64,000 nucleotides of DNA. Origin: Buxus sempervirens. Its lineage: Eukaryota; Streptophyta; Magnoliopsida; Buxales; Buxaceae. The notes beneath the pieces were generated by a model. That model searched no databases. It was not told the DNA's origin and was given only the letters and a program-made list of their open reading frames with translations. A program made the position numbers and the translations under genes. This document shows, piece by piece, positions 34,264 to 45,303 of the stretch (its first letter is position 1; each line of letters opens with the position of its first letter). The DNA is taken from contig OX387183.1 in NCBI GenBank assembly GCA_947561395.2, forward strand, positions 42,576,901 through 42,640,900, given 5' to 3'.

Positions 34264-34690
34264 GGCGATCTGAGTAAAGAACTCGCCAAAATTTTTAAAA
34301 TCTTTAAACCTATGGGTTCTGAATAAAGAACACCCAATTCCTACCCAATTTTCAAATCTTCAGAAATTAACAATTTCAAATTTAAGCAAAGGGTTCTGAA
34401 TAAAGAACACCCAATTCAAAATTTTCAGGCGATCTGAGTAAAGAACTCGCCAAATTGTTTGAATCTTTAAACTAAAGGGTTCCAAATAAAGAACACCCCA
34501 TTTTCTTTACCAACTCTAAAACTTTCAGGAAATCTGAATAAAGAACTTGCCAAAAAGAATCTTTAAAATCCAGGGGTTCTGAGTAAAGAACACCCCATCC
34601 TTATCAACTCTCAAACTTTCAAGTGTCAAGCTTAAGTCTTAAGACCCCCGGGTTCTGAATAAAGAACACGCAATCCCTTGAGCTCAGATC
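34264..34690 (+). repeat. Hairpin array 1 in leader of F (constant TCTGARTAAAGAAC loop)
   Basis: About eight units share the 14-nt core TCTGARTAAAGAAC. It is flanked either by GGCGA and TCGCC (34264-34268 with 34283-34287; again at 34428-34451) or by GGGT and ACCC (34314-34317 with 34332-34335 and several more). One unit near 34528 has GGAAA with TTGCC, in which one pair changed on both sides and one became a mismatch. The last unit near 34655 pairs GGGT with ACGC imperfectly. Confidence 0.85.
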
Positions 34691-34729
34691 ACACCCGTCT
34701 GATTTAAAAAGATCACACGGTCAGCCTAT

Positions 34730-35240
34730 GGGGCACTGATGCCACTGGTGTTTAAACCAGAAAATTGGCAGAGGATCGTCCTGGCATAGCATACCCCGTT
34801 GTGTGGCACCAAGGTCAAACAACAAAGCTAACGACTAAGGTACGCTCGGGTATCCCTAGCCGAATTTTAGGGCACTGAAGCCACTGGTAATTAAACTAGA
34901 AAATTGGCAGAGGATCGTCCTGGCATAGCATACCCCGTTGTATGGCACCAAGGTCAAGCAATTAAGCTAACGACTAAGGTACGCTTGTGTATCCCTAGCC
35001 GAACTCTTAGGGCACTGAAGCCACTGGTGCTTAAACCAGAAAATTGGTGGAAGATCGTCCTGGCATAGCCTTCCCCGTTGTGAGGAGTCAAAGTCAATGG
35101 TAATTAAACCAACGACTAGCTAAGACACGCCCGGGAACTACTAGCCAAAGTTAGGTGCTAAAACCATCAGAGATTAAACTGAAGATTGGTTGAGGTACAC
35201 CTGGATGTTGCTGTTTAGCTCATCCCCTGCGGAGACTTAA
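34730..35240 (+). repeat. Tandem repeat of about 135-140 bp in leader of F
   Basis: Three units carry GGGCACTGA, GCCACTGGT, AAATTGGCAGAGGATCGTCC, TGGCATAGC and ACCCCGTTGT, ending with TATCCCTAGCCGAA. A fourth, diverged, starts near 35150. CTGGT/ACCAG arms surround TTTAA-type loops. Confidence 0.8.
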
Positions 35241-35299
35241 CATGGTCCAACCTCGTGATACTGAGCTCAAACCAACCTTCTAAACCGGGTTCTCTTTCC

Positions 35300-35716
35300 C
35301 AACCGCTTGGTTAAAACAGATCAGCTTAGGGTTCCCTTTCCCAGCCGTTTGGCTAAAACAGATCAGTCTAAACCGGGTTCTCTTTCCCAACCGCTTGGTT
35401 AAAACAGATCAGTCTAAACCGGGTTCTCTCCCCCAGCCGTTTGGCTAAAACAGATCAGTCTAAACCGGGTTCTCTTTCCCAACCGCTTGGTTAAAACAGA
35501 TCAGCTTAGGGTTCCCTTTCCCAGCCGTTTGGCTAAAACAGACCAGTCTAAATCAGGTTCTCTCCCCCAGCCGTTTGGCTAAAACAGATCAGTCTAAATC
35601 GGGTTCTCTTTCCCAACCATTCGGTTAAAACAGATCAATTTAGGGTCCTCTCCCCCAGCCGTTTGGCTAAAACAGATCAGTCTAAACCGGGTTCTCTTTC
35701 CCAACCGTTCGGTTAA
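35300..35716 (+). repeat. Hairpin array 2 in leader of F, ten units of about 43 bp
   Basis: Unit: GGGTTCTCTTTCCC, a short hairpin, then TAAAACAGATCAGTCTAAACC. The hairpin is AACC-NNNN-GGTT in five units and AGCC-NNNN-GGCT in the other five. By hand count every left arm has its matching right arm; loops are GCTT, GTTT, ATTC or GTTC. The array ends about 160 bp before the gag start codon. Confidence 0.9.
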
Positions 35717-35883
35717 AATAGATCAAGCTTAAGAGTCCCTATCATTTTCAAAACAATCCAAATGAATTAATCATGTATTATGCCTTTAAAGTAAGTTGCA
35801 CTAATATCCACTAGTTGCCCTTCCCAGGTACCAAAATTGCTTCTCGAAGCCCTTACTTGTTAAGATCCAGGAGCAGACTTGAG

Positions 35884-37227
35884 ATGGAACAGACATCGTC
35901 AGGACAGGACCAGGCAGAGTCCAGTCAGACACAGACAGTGGCTGATTTACAACAGAGGATTGATAGCATGGGTACCATCATTCAGGAATTAATGATAGAA
36001 TTAAGAGAACTGAGAATGGCTCCCCCCGCTACACCAGTGACTCTGCAGCAGCCGATTGCTCCACCACAGGCAGAAGCTCCGCCGACATACCCGGTATATC
36101 CAGCTCCATTAGTACCACCGCCCCCTCCACAGGCAGTGCCTCTTCCTCAGGTTATTGCACCTGCCCAACTGGGGCAAGAAGAGGAAGATTGGTATAGAAC
36201 ACAGCAGGCCCAGTTTGATGAAAAGATGGTAGCTACTAAGTCAGAGGTAGATGCTTTGCGTGAAGAGCTGAAAAGCCTACGACCCAGTGCGGTCCCCATG
36301 GAGGCTACTTTAGACAGCCTCTGCTTCTTCTCTGATGTTCAACTTCCACCAAAATTCAAGTGCCCTGACTTGCATCAGTTTGACGGCACCGGGTGCCCAT
36401 TAAACCACCTCAGGTCATACTCTGGAGATATGTGTCAATATGCTAAAAATGAAAAAATTATGATACAGTTCTTTCAGAGGTCGCTGACAGGGGCAGCATA
36501 CACTTGGTTTTTGAGTCTGGACAAAACCAAGATCAAGACTTGGAATGATTTGGCCGCAGCATTCATTCAGCAGTACCGTTTGAATAGTCAGATTGTGCAA
36601 ACTAGGGCAGAGCTGCAAAGGCTGACGAAGAAAAATCAGGAATCTGTACGAGAGTATGCCAAGAGATGGAAAGAATTGGCGACCCTAGTCCAACCCCCAC
36701 TACTTGAACAGGAGATGACCTCCTTGTTCATTGCATCACTTGGACAACCATTCTTTTCCTTGCTACTGGGGCAAAGTACTTCCAATTTTAATGACTTGAT
36801 TTTGATGGCAGACAGAATTGAAGATGCGGTTAGGGCTGGAAAGATAGATGGCAGTGACCAAGGCCCTACACAGAGAAGGGCTGCGACAGGACAAAGTGGC
36901 AGAAGTCAGGGGCAAGAGCCTAGAAGGCAGGAAACTCAGGCTGTTAATTATGTACAGCCAACACAGCCTTACTATATCTCTCAAAGGCCTGAAGGCCAGG
37001 GGCAACCCATGAGAAGAACCAGAGAAGAGGCAGAGGCAAGAATGAAGAGGGTTTTTACCCCGCTACCTTATGCACCTGCAGAACTATTGGCTACACTTCT
37101 GAAGAAGGGGTACCTTCAAATCAAGCCTCCTAACCACAGAATGATCAACTCACGAAGTTATAATACAGCAGAGAGATGCGAGTATCATTCTGGAGCTCCC
37201 GGGCATTCAACAAATTGATGCTAGGAC
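35884..37227 (+). pseudogene. gag: Gag of Tat element F (capsid, CHHC knuckle), nonsense at C-terminus
   Basis: I start at ATG 35884 (MEQTSSGQDQ); the frame is open further upstream without an ATG. Regions: Gln-rich coiled-coil N-terminus, Pro-rich linker (about residues 65-115), capsid with PPKFKCPDLHQFDGTG and FFQRSLTGAAYTWF, then RVFTPLPYAPAELL and a knuckle CEYHSGAPGHSTN. The knuckle type is CX2HX5HX4C and its last part falls on TGA 37216 and TAG 37222. These replace an Arg and a Trp that are conserved in the matching protein of element G. The frame runs straight on into protease. It forms the particle core and binds genomic RNA. Confidence 0.88.
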
Positions 37228-38901
37228 TTGAGGCATGACATACAGGATCTGATAGACAGTAAGAAGATCTCTGTAGATCCCCCAGCACCAGCAGCACCTA
37301 CTCCTCCTACTGGTATAGCCACTAACCCCCTCCCAGACCACTCTAAGGCTTCTGGCAGCGGAACAGTACACCAGATCATCAGTGATCAAGACAGTGAACT
37401 ACAGGTTGACCCGTCCCTGCTAATTGGACGACCGAGGCAAATTGTCAAGATTCATCTCCAAGAAGGGACAATCTATCAACAGATACATGTCATTAATGAA
37501 GAGGAGGAGGAAGAAACCTTCATGGGGTTCCCTCTGGTGCATTTCAACTTTCCCGAACCAGAGCCTTTCTATCCTCCACCTGTCCCAAACTCACCCCCAC
37601 TAAACATCTTCGACATGATGAACCCATTCAATGAGCCTGTGGACTTCCTACTGGAACAACCCACCCTTAACTTACAACAACTTCACCTTGACCCAACCTA
37701 CTCCGCGGTACCTCCACCTTACCAATTCTTACCCATGTACCATGATTCTACCATCACTTCCACAGAAAGAGAAGTCGATCGGATCACCCGTTCTGGTCGA
37801 TATATCAACCCTAACTCTCTACCTGCACCAGAGGGAGAGACTAGTGAAGAAAGAACAAGGAAAGAAAAATGGAAGGATGTGGCCGCTGAAATGCCACAGA
37901 CCCATAAGAAGAAAGGGAAGGCCCCAGAAGAAGAGATTGAAAAACTCCACTATAGTGCCTTCACTCCGGAGTATGATCTAGTGCAGCAGTTGAATAAGAC
38001 ACCAGCCCAGATATCCATTATGCGTCTCTTGTTGGACTCAGACAAACATAAAGACGTACTCATGAAAATACTGGGTGATACTCATGTGCCTGATGATATC
38101 AGCCCTGAGCAGCTAGAGACAGTAATGTCTATAATTGCTACACCAGAAGCAATCTCTTTTTCCTCAGCAGACTTGCCCCCTGAAGGTCACAATCACACAG
38201 AGCCTCTGTTTATCACAGTAAGGTGCTCCGACTTGATGGTGAGACGGGTCATGATCGATAACGGGTCAGCTTTAAATATCTGCCCAGTCAGGACCTTCCA
38301 CAGTCTGCAGCTGAACGCTGATTTAATCAAGCCTAGCTCCAACAATGTCCGCGGGTTTGACAATGCCAAGAAGGATTCCCTGGGGGAAGTTAATCTGGAA
38401 GTTATAATTGCTGAGAGGGCCTTCTTCATTACCTTTGAGTTGATGGACATCAATGCCTCCTTTAATTTGCTGATTGGAAGACCTTGGTTACATCAAGCAG
38501 GGACAGTCCCGTCCACCCTACATCGAATGATCCGATTTATTTCGGGAAATCAATTGATCACAGTGCATGCAGAAAATCACAGAGAATTTGAACAAGGAGG
38601 GGTACCTGTGATTGATTATGAGCTGCATACTTCCCTGAAATTCCAAGCCATTGAAATGGTGCAGATAAACAGCATTCCTACTCCTCTGCAATCAGACTTG
38701 TCCCGCAGAAGGAAAAGGAAGAACATGTTCGGTGCTGCTAAATGCGCCGACTGGGGCCTCCGAGTAGGAGAAGGTTTAGGCAAATACAAGCAAGGCATCA
38801 AGTCTGCAATCCAGCCATATGACAAATTTGTGGGCTTTGGATTGGGGTTTGTTCCTGAACCTGAAGACTATGTCAGGCTATTCGGCAGGAAAGCTGAATG
38901 A
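37228..38901 (+). pseudogene. pol: Gag-pol linker and aspartic protease of element F
   Basis: In the same frame as gag and open for 557 codons. It has a long Pro-rich linker and ERTRKEKWKDVAAEMPQ near 37850. The retropepsin active site reads MIDNGSALNI (Asp codon 38257), and LLIGRPWLHQAG lies near 38469. DNGS rather than DTG/DSG is, as far as I recall, usual in Tat proteases. A G-patch-like stretch (CADWGLRVGEGLGKYKQGIK) follows at about 38740-38800. TGA 38899 stops it; the frame continues after the stop. It cleaves the Gag-Pol polyprotein. Confidence 0.82.
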
Positions 38902-40923
38902 AAGAGGGCACGAGCAGAAGGAAGAGACCCACACTGGCCCATCTGTGTACATGGCCAATTATACCATCACTTTACCAATATGGAGAGGGAAGCTGCACAG
39001 GCCATTCAGAACATAGTCCTCCAGGGATGGGGCGATGAGTTCAATGATCCAGCGAAGCAAGCGGAAGCTAATTATCTGCAAAGGTTATGGGACGAACCTC
39101 CCTTGCCCCAGGAGACAGTTACAGAAGAGAACTCAGAGGCTCTGAGTGGGATGATGGAAGAACTATCTGCTTTGTTCTCTTGGCAGTCAGTTGACACCGA
39201 AAAACCAGCTATCCCAGAAGAAGCATTTGCCTATCCATCAGATGATGTCGGGGCACCGCCAACTGAGGCTGAAGAAGAAGAGCCAGTTCAGTACATCTCC
39301 ATGATGGAAAGCCAGGATAGTTCAGGAAAACCCACTCTAAGGCAAAGGTCTCCCTCACCTCCTATCTGCATTATACACCCAAGTACAAGGGATGGTCTGG
39401 GTCAGATGTTCCAGAATATGCCCCAAGTACTAGGACTGCCCACTGAGCTGGCTTATCACGAGACTTATGGTAACTGGGCCCCTGACGAACATTCTTCCAG
39501 CAGGAGGGATGAATCATCAGGAAAATCTGTTACCAAGGCATTGCCTAAGGTGGAACCACCCAACGAAGTCACTGTTCGGGTATCAGGGACTATCATCCGC
39601 CGCGGGGTATGGATTAGTGTATCATCAGAAGATTCAAGTCAGAATCAACCAAATAAGGGCACAGCTGATGACCCCATCTACATCTCCTCTGACAGCAGCA
39701 TCAGCATGATACAGACTGGGAAGGTGAATGTGGTGACCGCTGTAACCAAAGACAAGCACGCATTGCAGAACTGGAGTTCGACGCCACTTGCCACTCGCAA
39801 AGTTGAACTACCACAGGGAGTTTCTTCCACTTCTGAAATTTCCCCTGTAGATATTGCTGCACTTTTTAATAAATGCGTGAAGTCTTTTGATTATTTTTCT
39901 GCTTCTGTGAATAATTCTGCGAGTAAGCAAACTCAAAATCGCAACCTTAATATCAATCTCGACGCACACCCGAAAAATTCGGAGCACGAGATAGATAATC
40001 AGGCTGCCAAAATCAAACAAAAACAAAAAGAACAAAAAGAAATCCAAAGTGTCGAGCAGGAATCAAGTAACGACACTTACTCATCACAACCCGATGATTC
40101 AGAAATTATCCCCAGTGATCCTTATGAACTTGAGGATAATGATGAATCATGGGAGACCCCACCTGAAATCCAATTTGCCTTGGACAGGCATGAAAAAGGT
40201 CTCCAGGCTAACATTGAGGAAACTGAACCTATCAACATAGGTGACACAGCACATCCAAGGATTCGTCAAGTTGGTAAAAAGCTGACATTATTACGGAAAA
40301 TACAGATAACTGATTTTCTGAAAACCTACACAGATGTGTTTGCATGGTCATATGAGGATATGCCTGGGTTGGACACGGATTTAGTTGTGCACCGGTTACC
40401 TATAAAGTCTGAGGCCACACCAGTGAAGCAAAAACTCAGACGCATGAAACCAGAATGGGCCCTAAAGATCAAGGAAGAAGTTGCCAAGCAGTTAAAAGCT
40501 GGGTTCTTGAAAGTTACAGATTACCCAGAATGGTTAGCAAACATTGTGCCAGTCCCCAAGAAAGATGGAAGGGTCAGGATGTGTGTTGACTACAGGGATC
40601 TGAACAAGGCAAGCCCAAAGGATGACTTCCCATTGCCACACATTGATATACTGGTTGATAATACCGCAACTCATTCCATGTTCTCCTTTATGGATGGATT
40701 CTCCGGGTATAATCAGATACGAATGGTACCTGAAGACATGGAGAAGACTTCCTTCATCACGCATTGGGGCACATACTGCTACAAAGTAATGCCATTTGGG
40801 TTGAAAAATGCAGGCGCCACATACCAGCGGGCAATGACTTTGCTATTCCACGACCTGATACACAAGGAAATGGAAGTATACGTGGATGATATGATTGCAA
40901 AGTAAAAAGAAGAGGAAAATCAT
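38902..40923 (+). pseudogene. pol: Linker and reverse transcriptase of element F
   Basis: Same frame. A long acidic, Ser-rich, low-conservation linker (about 39000-40250) precedes the polymerase. Polymerase motifs are WLANIVPVPKKDGRVRMCVD, FMDGFSGYNQI, MPFGLKNAGATYQ and VYVDDMIAK (YVDD 40879-40890), all intact. TAA 40903 falls two codons after DDMIAK. It copies element RNA into DNA in the cytoplasmic particle. The catalytic Asp pair is present, so loss of function comes only from the nonsense codons. Confidence 0.88.
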
Positions 40924-41769
40924 TTGGTGAACCTTGGAAAGGTGTTTGACAGGCTCAGGGAATGCAAGCTCAGGCTGAACCCGAATAAGTGTGTATTCGG
41001 AGTTACTTCAGGGAAGCTACTCGGATTCATCGTTGGAAAACGAGGAATTGAGGTCGACCCAGTCAAAGTAAAGGCAATTCTGGAGATGCCTCCCCCATCC
41101 ACAGAGAAAGAAATAAGAGGTTTCCTTGGCAGATTACAGTACATCAGCCGGTTCATAGCACAGATGATTCCCGTGTGCAAACCAATATTCAAATTGCTAA
41201 AGAAGGATAACCCAGTGGTCTGGAATGAGGATTGTCAAGAGGCATTTGACAAGATCAAGGCATATCTGATGAGTCCGCCAACTTTGGTCCCACCAGTACC
41301 AGGATGACCCTTGATCATGTACTTGTCAGTCACGGAGACAGCGGCCGGATGCGTCCTAGGGCAACATGACGATACAGGAAGAAAGGAACAAGCAATTTAT
41401 TATCTAAGCAAGAAATTTACCAATTATGAAGTAAGATACACATTGCTTGAGAAGACCTGTGGCGCATTGGTATGGGCAGCTCAAAAGCTCCGGCACTATC
41501 TCCTCAGTCATACTGTCTTTTTGATTTTAGATACAGATCCCCTGAAGTACATTTTTGAAAAGCCAATCTCCACTGGAAGGATAGCCAAGTGGCAGGTTAT
41601 CTTATCTCAGTATGACATTGTTTACATCACGAGAAAGGCAATAAAAGGACAAGCAGTAGCAGATCACCTGGCGGAACACCCTGTGCCTGACTATCAGCCT
41701 CTTATCACCGGATCGCCGGATGATGAAATAATGTGTGCCGAGTCAGCAGAAGAGGAAACAGGATGGTAG
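40924..41769 (+). pseudogene. pol: Reverse transcriptase thumb and first, degenerate RNase H of element F
   Basis: The connection motif FLGRLQYISRFIA (near 41119) precedes TGA 41305. RNase H-like motifs YYLSKKFTNYEVRYTLLEK, LRHYLL and AVADHLAEHP follow. The first catalytic position, Asp in YCDAS-type motifs of element A, reads SVTETAAG here, so this RNase H probably lacks activity. That fits known Tat elements, where a second RNase H takes over. The segment ends with TAG 41767, in a position consistent with a former Gln codon. Confidence 0.83.
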
Positions 41770-43494
41770 ATGTTCTTTGATGGGGCCGTCAACATCAATG
41801 GGAAAGGGATTGGAGCAATAATCATTTCCCCAGAGGGAGTCCATCATCCAATAGTAGCAAAACTCTTGTTCGATTGCACTAACAACATGGCAGAATACGA
41901 AGCATGTGTGTTAGGCTTGCGAGCTGCAATTGAAATGAACATCCAAGAGTTAAAAGTTTATGGTGATTCCTGTCTAATCATCTACCAAGTAATGGGAGAT
42001 TGGCGGACTAAGGACCCAAAATTGGTGCCATATCAGGAACTGATTAAGGAATTGGAAGGACAGTTCAAAAATGTGACATTTGATTATATGCCACGAGACA
42101 GGAATCAATTTGCAGATGCCCTGGCAACACTGGCATCTATGGCAACCATCACTGGGGACACTTGGGTACAACCATTGGAGATAGAAGTGCGGCATTCTCC
42201 TGTCTACTGTTTTAATGTTGAAAGAAGCACACCAAAAGGGGAACCCTGGTATGCAGACATAATGAGGTACCAGAGAAACAGGACTTTGCCAGAAAATGCC
42301 ACAGCATCTGAAAGGCGCACGATTCAGAAACTGGCAGGACAGTTCTTCCTCAGTGTAGACAAGCTATACAAAAAGTCCTATAATGATTCACTGCTGCTAT
42401 GTGTAACAGAAGAAGAGGCACAACAGCTGGTTGATGAAGTCCATGGGGGACAATGTGGCGCACATATGAACGGACATATGCTAGCAAGGAAAATCTTGAG
42501 AATGGGTTATTACTGGTTAACTATGGAACATGATTGCCACATCCATGTAAGGAAATGCCAGTTATGCCAAGTTTATGCTGACAACATTCATGCACCGCCC
42601 AACACCTTGTACTCAATGACTTCTCCTTGGCCCTTCGCCATCTGGGGAATTGATATGATTGGAGAGATCCATCCGAAGGCATCAAATGGGCACCGATTCA
42701 TCTTGGTTGCAATAGACTATTTTACCAAGTGGGTAGAGGCCGTGTCCTTTACAGAGGTCAAAGGGTCTCAGGTGCTGAAATTCATCAGAAACAACATTGT
42801 TTGTCGCTATGGTGTGCCTGAAGCACTTATCACAGACAATGCCAAGAATTTGAATAACAAGGACATGGACAAGATGTGTGGCGAATTGAAAATTAGACAT
42901 CTAAATTCCACAGCATACAGACCCAAGATGAATGGGGCGGTAGAGGCTGCCAACAAAAATCTGAAGAAGATATTGGAAAAGATGGTAATCACTTACAGAG
43001 ACTGGCATGAGAAGTTGCCATATGCTTTGCATGCATACCGAACCTCAATCAGGGTCTCAACCGGGGCAACTCCTTTCTCTCTTGTATATGGAATGGAGGC
43101 AGTCCTTCCCATAGAAGTGCAGATCCCTTCGCTCAGAATCCTGAAGGAAGCAGAGGTTGATGACATTGAATGGGAAGAATCAAGGTTTGACCAGTTGCAG
43201 TTGCTTGATGAAAAAAGAATCAAAGCTTTGTGCCATGGACAGCTCTATCAGCAGAGAGCAGCTCGGACTTATAACAAGAAAGTAATACCACGACACTTCA
43301 AGGTGGGCAACATTGTTATGAAAAAGATATTCCCCCACCAAGAAGACAATAAAGGGAAATTCAAGCCAAACTATGAAGGACCTTTCATAGTACACAAAGT
43401 TCTGTCCAGAGGAGCACTAATCCTACAAGAGATGGACGGGACTATTCTTCCCGAGCTAATAAATGCAGATGCAGTCAAACTGTATTATCCTTGA
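41770..43494 (+). CDS. pol: Second (archaeal-type) RNase H and D35E integrase of element F, intact 574-codon segment
   Basis: The N-terminus is a complete RNase H: FFDGA (Asp 41779), NMAEYEA, VYGDS and FADALATL supply the D-E-D-D set. Tat elements are known to carry such an acquired RNase H. Integrase follows: zinc finger HGGQCGAH and CQLC, catalytic Asp in WGIDMIG (42652), Asp in ITDN (42835) and Glu in GAVEAAN (42943), with exact D35E spacing. The C-terminal part has FKPNYEGPFIV, and there is no chromodomain. All catalytic residues are present. The piece is downstream of six nonsense codons, so it would be made only if upstream stops were bypassed; I list it as CDS for its intactness. Confidence 0.85.
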   Translation: MFFDGAVNINGKGIGAIIISPEGVHHPIVAKLLFDCTNNMAEYEACVLGLRAAIEMNIQELKVYGDSCLIIYQVMGDWRTKDPKLVPYQELIKELEGQFKNVTFDYMPRDRNQFADALATLASMATITGDTWVQPLEIEVRHSPVYCFNVERSTPKGEPWYADIMRYQRNRTLPENATASERRTIQKLAGQFFLSVDKLYKKSYNDSLLLCVTEEEAQQLVDEVHGGQCGAHMNGHMLARKILRMGYYWLTMEHDCHIHVRKCQLCQVYADNIHAPPNTLYSMTSPWPFAIWGIDMIGEIHPKASNGHRFILVAIDYFTKWVEAVSFTEVKGSQVLKFIRNNIVCRYGVPEALITDNAKNLNNKDMDKMCGELKIRHLNSTAYRPKMNGAVEAANKNLKKILEKMVITYRDWHEKLPYALHAYRTSIRVSTGATPFSLVYGMEAVLPIEVQIPSLRILKEAEVDDIEWEESRFDQLQLLDEKRIKALCHGQLYQQRAARTYNKKVIPRHFKVGNIVMKKIFPHQEDNKGKFKPNYEGPFIVHKVLSRGALILQEMDGTILPELINADAVKLYYP

Positions 43495-45303
43495 GATCGT
43501 TCCAATTGGAAAATGAGGAGAGGCCATCTTTGACTCTCCCCCAAACCTGTAAATCCTTTCAAGCACCCCAAAAAGTTCTCCCCTAGTTAGATACTTTTGG
43601 GCTTGAAAATTTCTTTTCAAACCTAGTACAGGTGTTCCTTCGCATCAAAATGGGCATTCCTGGCCCTAACTCAAAAAAAAAAAAAAGCAATTGCGAAGAA
43701 AATCAAGAAAAAGTAGAAAAGAAAAGCAAGTACAAAGTAATATGGGGAAAACATGAACCCCACACCAAAGAAATAAGCCAGGATGTAAGCCCCAACAATA
43801 AAAGGAGCACTGTGCAAACCCATAAAATCACAGCCTTCTTGGGCCACTTATCTTTCTTTCAAAACCCCGGCCTAGCCAACATTTCGTCCTATCTTGAAGA
43901 CCTCTCGGATCCCAAAGTGAATGATCTTGAGCAAAACAGTCAAATCTGCGTTTTCTGGCAATGACGGAATTGGATTCTCCCTGAAAGGACCAGACATGGT
44001 GAAAACCCAAAAAGGGCGCTATGTGCAAAAAGGGTCAGTCGTGGTCAAAAAAAAAAAAAAAAGAGCTAGTCATGCCATGATTAGAGATGGAAATGCAGCA
44101 AAAAACATAAATAGGATGGACAGTGCACTAAACAGGGACAACCAAGTGATCTGAAGGGCTCAGACTGGCAGACTATGTTTGAGTCAGCGCTCCAAGGGCC
44201 TATGATGACAAGGCTAAAAATACCAAGCACTCTAATCTAGGTCCAACCTAAGGATTGAATTTTGTGATAATTGCAGGCACAAACACACACTACCACATCC
44301 GTGTTTTTCCGTAATTATTCTGCTTAACTATTCTTGGAATTTCCCCAGCTGTGCTGCTAACCCGTGAAGAAGGGTTCATAACCTTAATCAATGGCCATTT
44401 TTGATTGTGATAAATCAAAGGCTTAGAATAAACTAACCCTGCATATCCTCAATAGAGAAGAACAAGCACTGACATTTTGTCCCTTGTCCAGGTTCAAAGA
44501 AGGAAGAAAGATACAAGGTGAAAATGAGAAGGATACTTTGATCCTTCATTTCCCAGCATAGGCTTCTTCCCTTTCATCCCCAGCAGAGTTCAGAATAAAG
44601 AAGATCGTCAAGATCCTCAGACCCTCCAACAAAACTTCAAGAGCAAAGAGGGACATCACAATTATCCCCAGAGAGTTGTCTTGACAGATCATACTCTCAC
44701 CAAATCCCCAGTGGATACTCATAAGTGGGAAGAGAAGCTCTAATACCTCAACAAGAGAAAAAACCTGGCAAGGAGAAGCAACAAGGAAAAGCGATAATGG
44801 GCCAATTCGCCCCTTTTTGTAAATTTTGATTCTCACTTTTGTAAATAGCATAGGCTAGAATAGGTGTGTGATCTCCAAGATGATGGACAGCAGCGCGAAA
44901 GCTTCCTCCCGTTCTCCCACCTGCAATCCCAAAACCCATACCTTGGCCTATCTCTCTAAAAGAAAAAAAACTGAAGTCACTAAAAGCGTTAAACAGAACA
45001 AACAGAAAAGAACATTGTTAAGTGCCTTGCATCAACGCCAAAATAGGCTGATGAGCTCAGATTTAATCCTATCTTTCTTTTTCAAAGACAGAAAACTAAG
45101 GAACAGCCCTATTCAAACCCGAAAGAGGGTATAGGGATTCCAAAATCAGGAAGTGATACCAGACATCTGACACTTCCCTTTCATTAAAAAATTCAGTGAT
45201 TGAGCTCGTCGACCCTGTCGACAGAAATGCAAGGTGCAAAAATAAGGTTCTTTTTCTTCTTTGCCGTTCATCCCCTAAGGTGACTCCAGCAAAGAGGGGC
45301 AGC
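43495..45303 (+). other. 3' untranslated region of element F with polypurine tract
   Basis: No coding similarity is seen; short frames such as 43632-43964 have no recognisable domain. Homopolymer A runs lie at 43673-43686 and 44046-44060. The last 60 bp are conserved with element G: CTTTGC (45259-45264) and GCAAAG (45289-45294) form a stem. The polypurine tract AAAGAGGGGCAGC (45291-45303) abuts the 3' LTR. Confidence 0.7.
45259..45303 (+). promoter_or_regulatory. Polypurine tract inside a conserved hairpin, element F
   Basis: CTTTGC and GCAAAG pair across CGTTCATCC...GTGACTCCA, placing the start of the polypurine tract AAAGAGGGGCAGC in the 3' arm. Element G has the same arrangement with an 8-bp stem. 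Confidence 0.7.

Noticed and set aside
43632-43964. 110-codon frame after integrase of F as an env-like gene
   Set aside because: No signal peptide or membrane segment, and it begins near a poly-A run; it looks like untranslated sequence.
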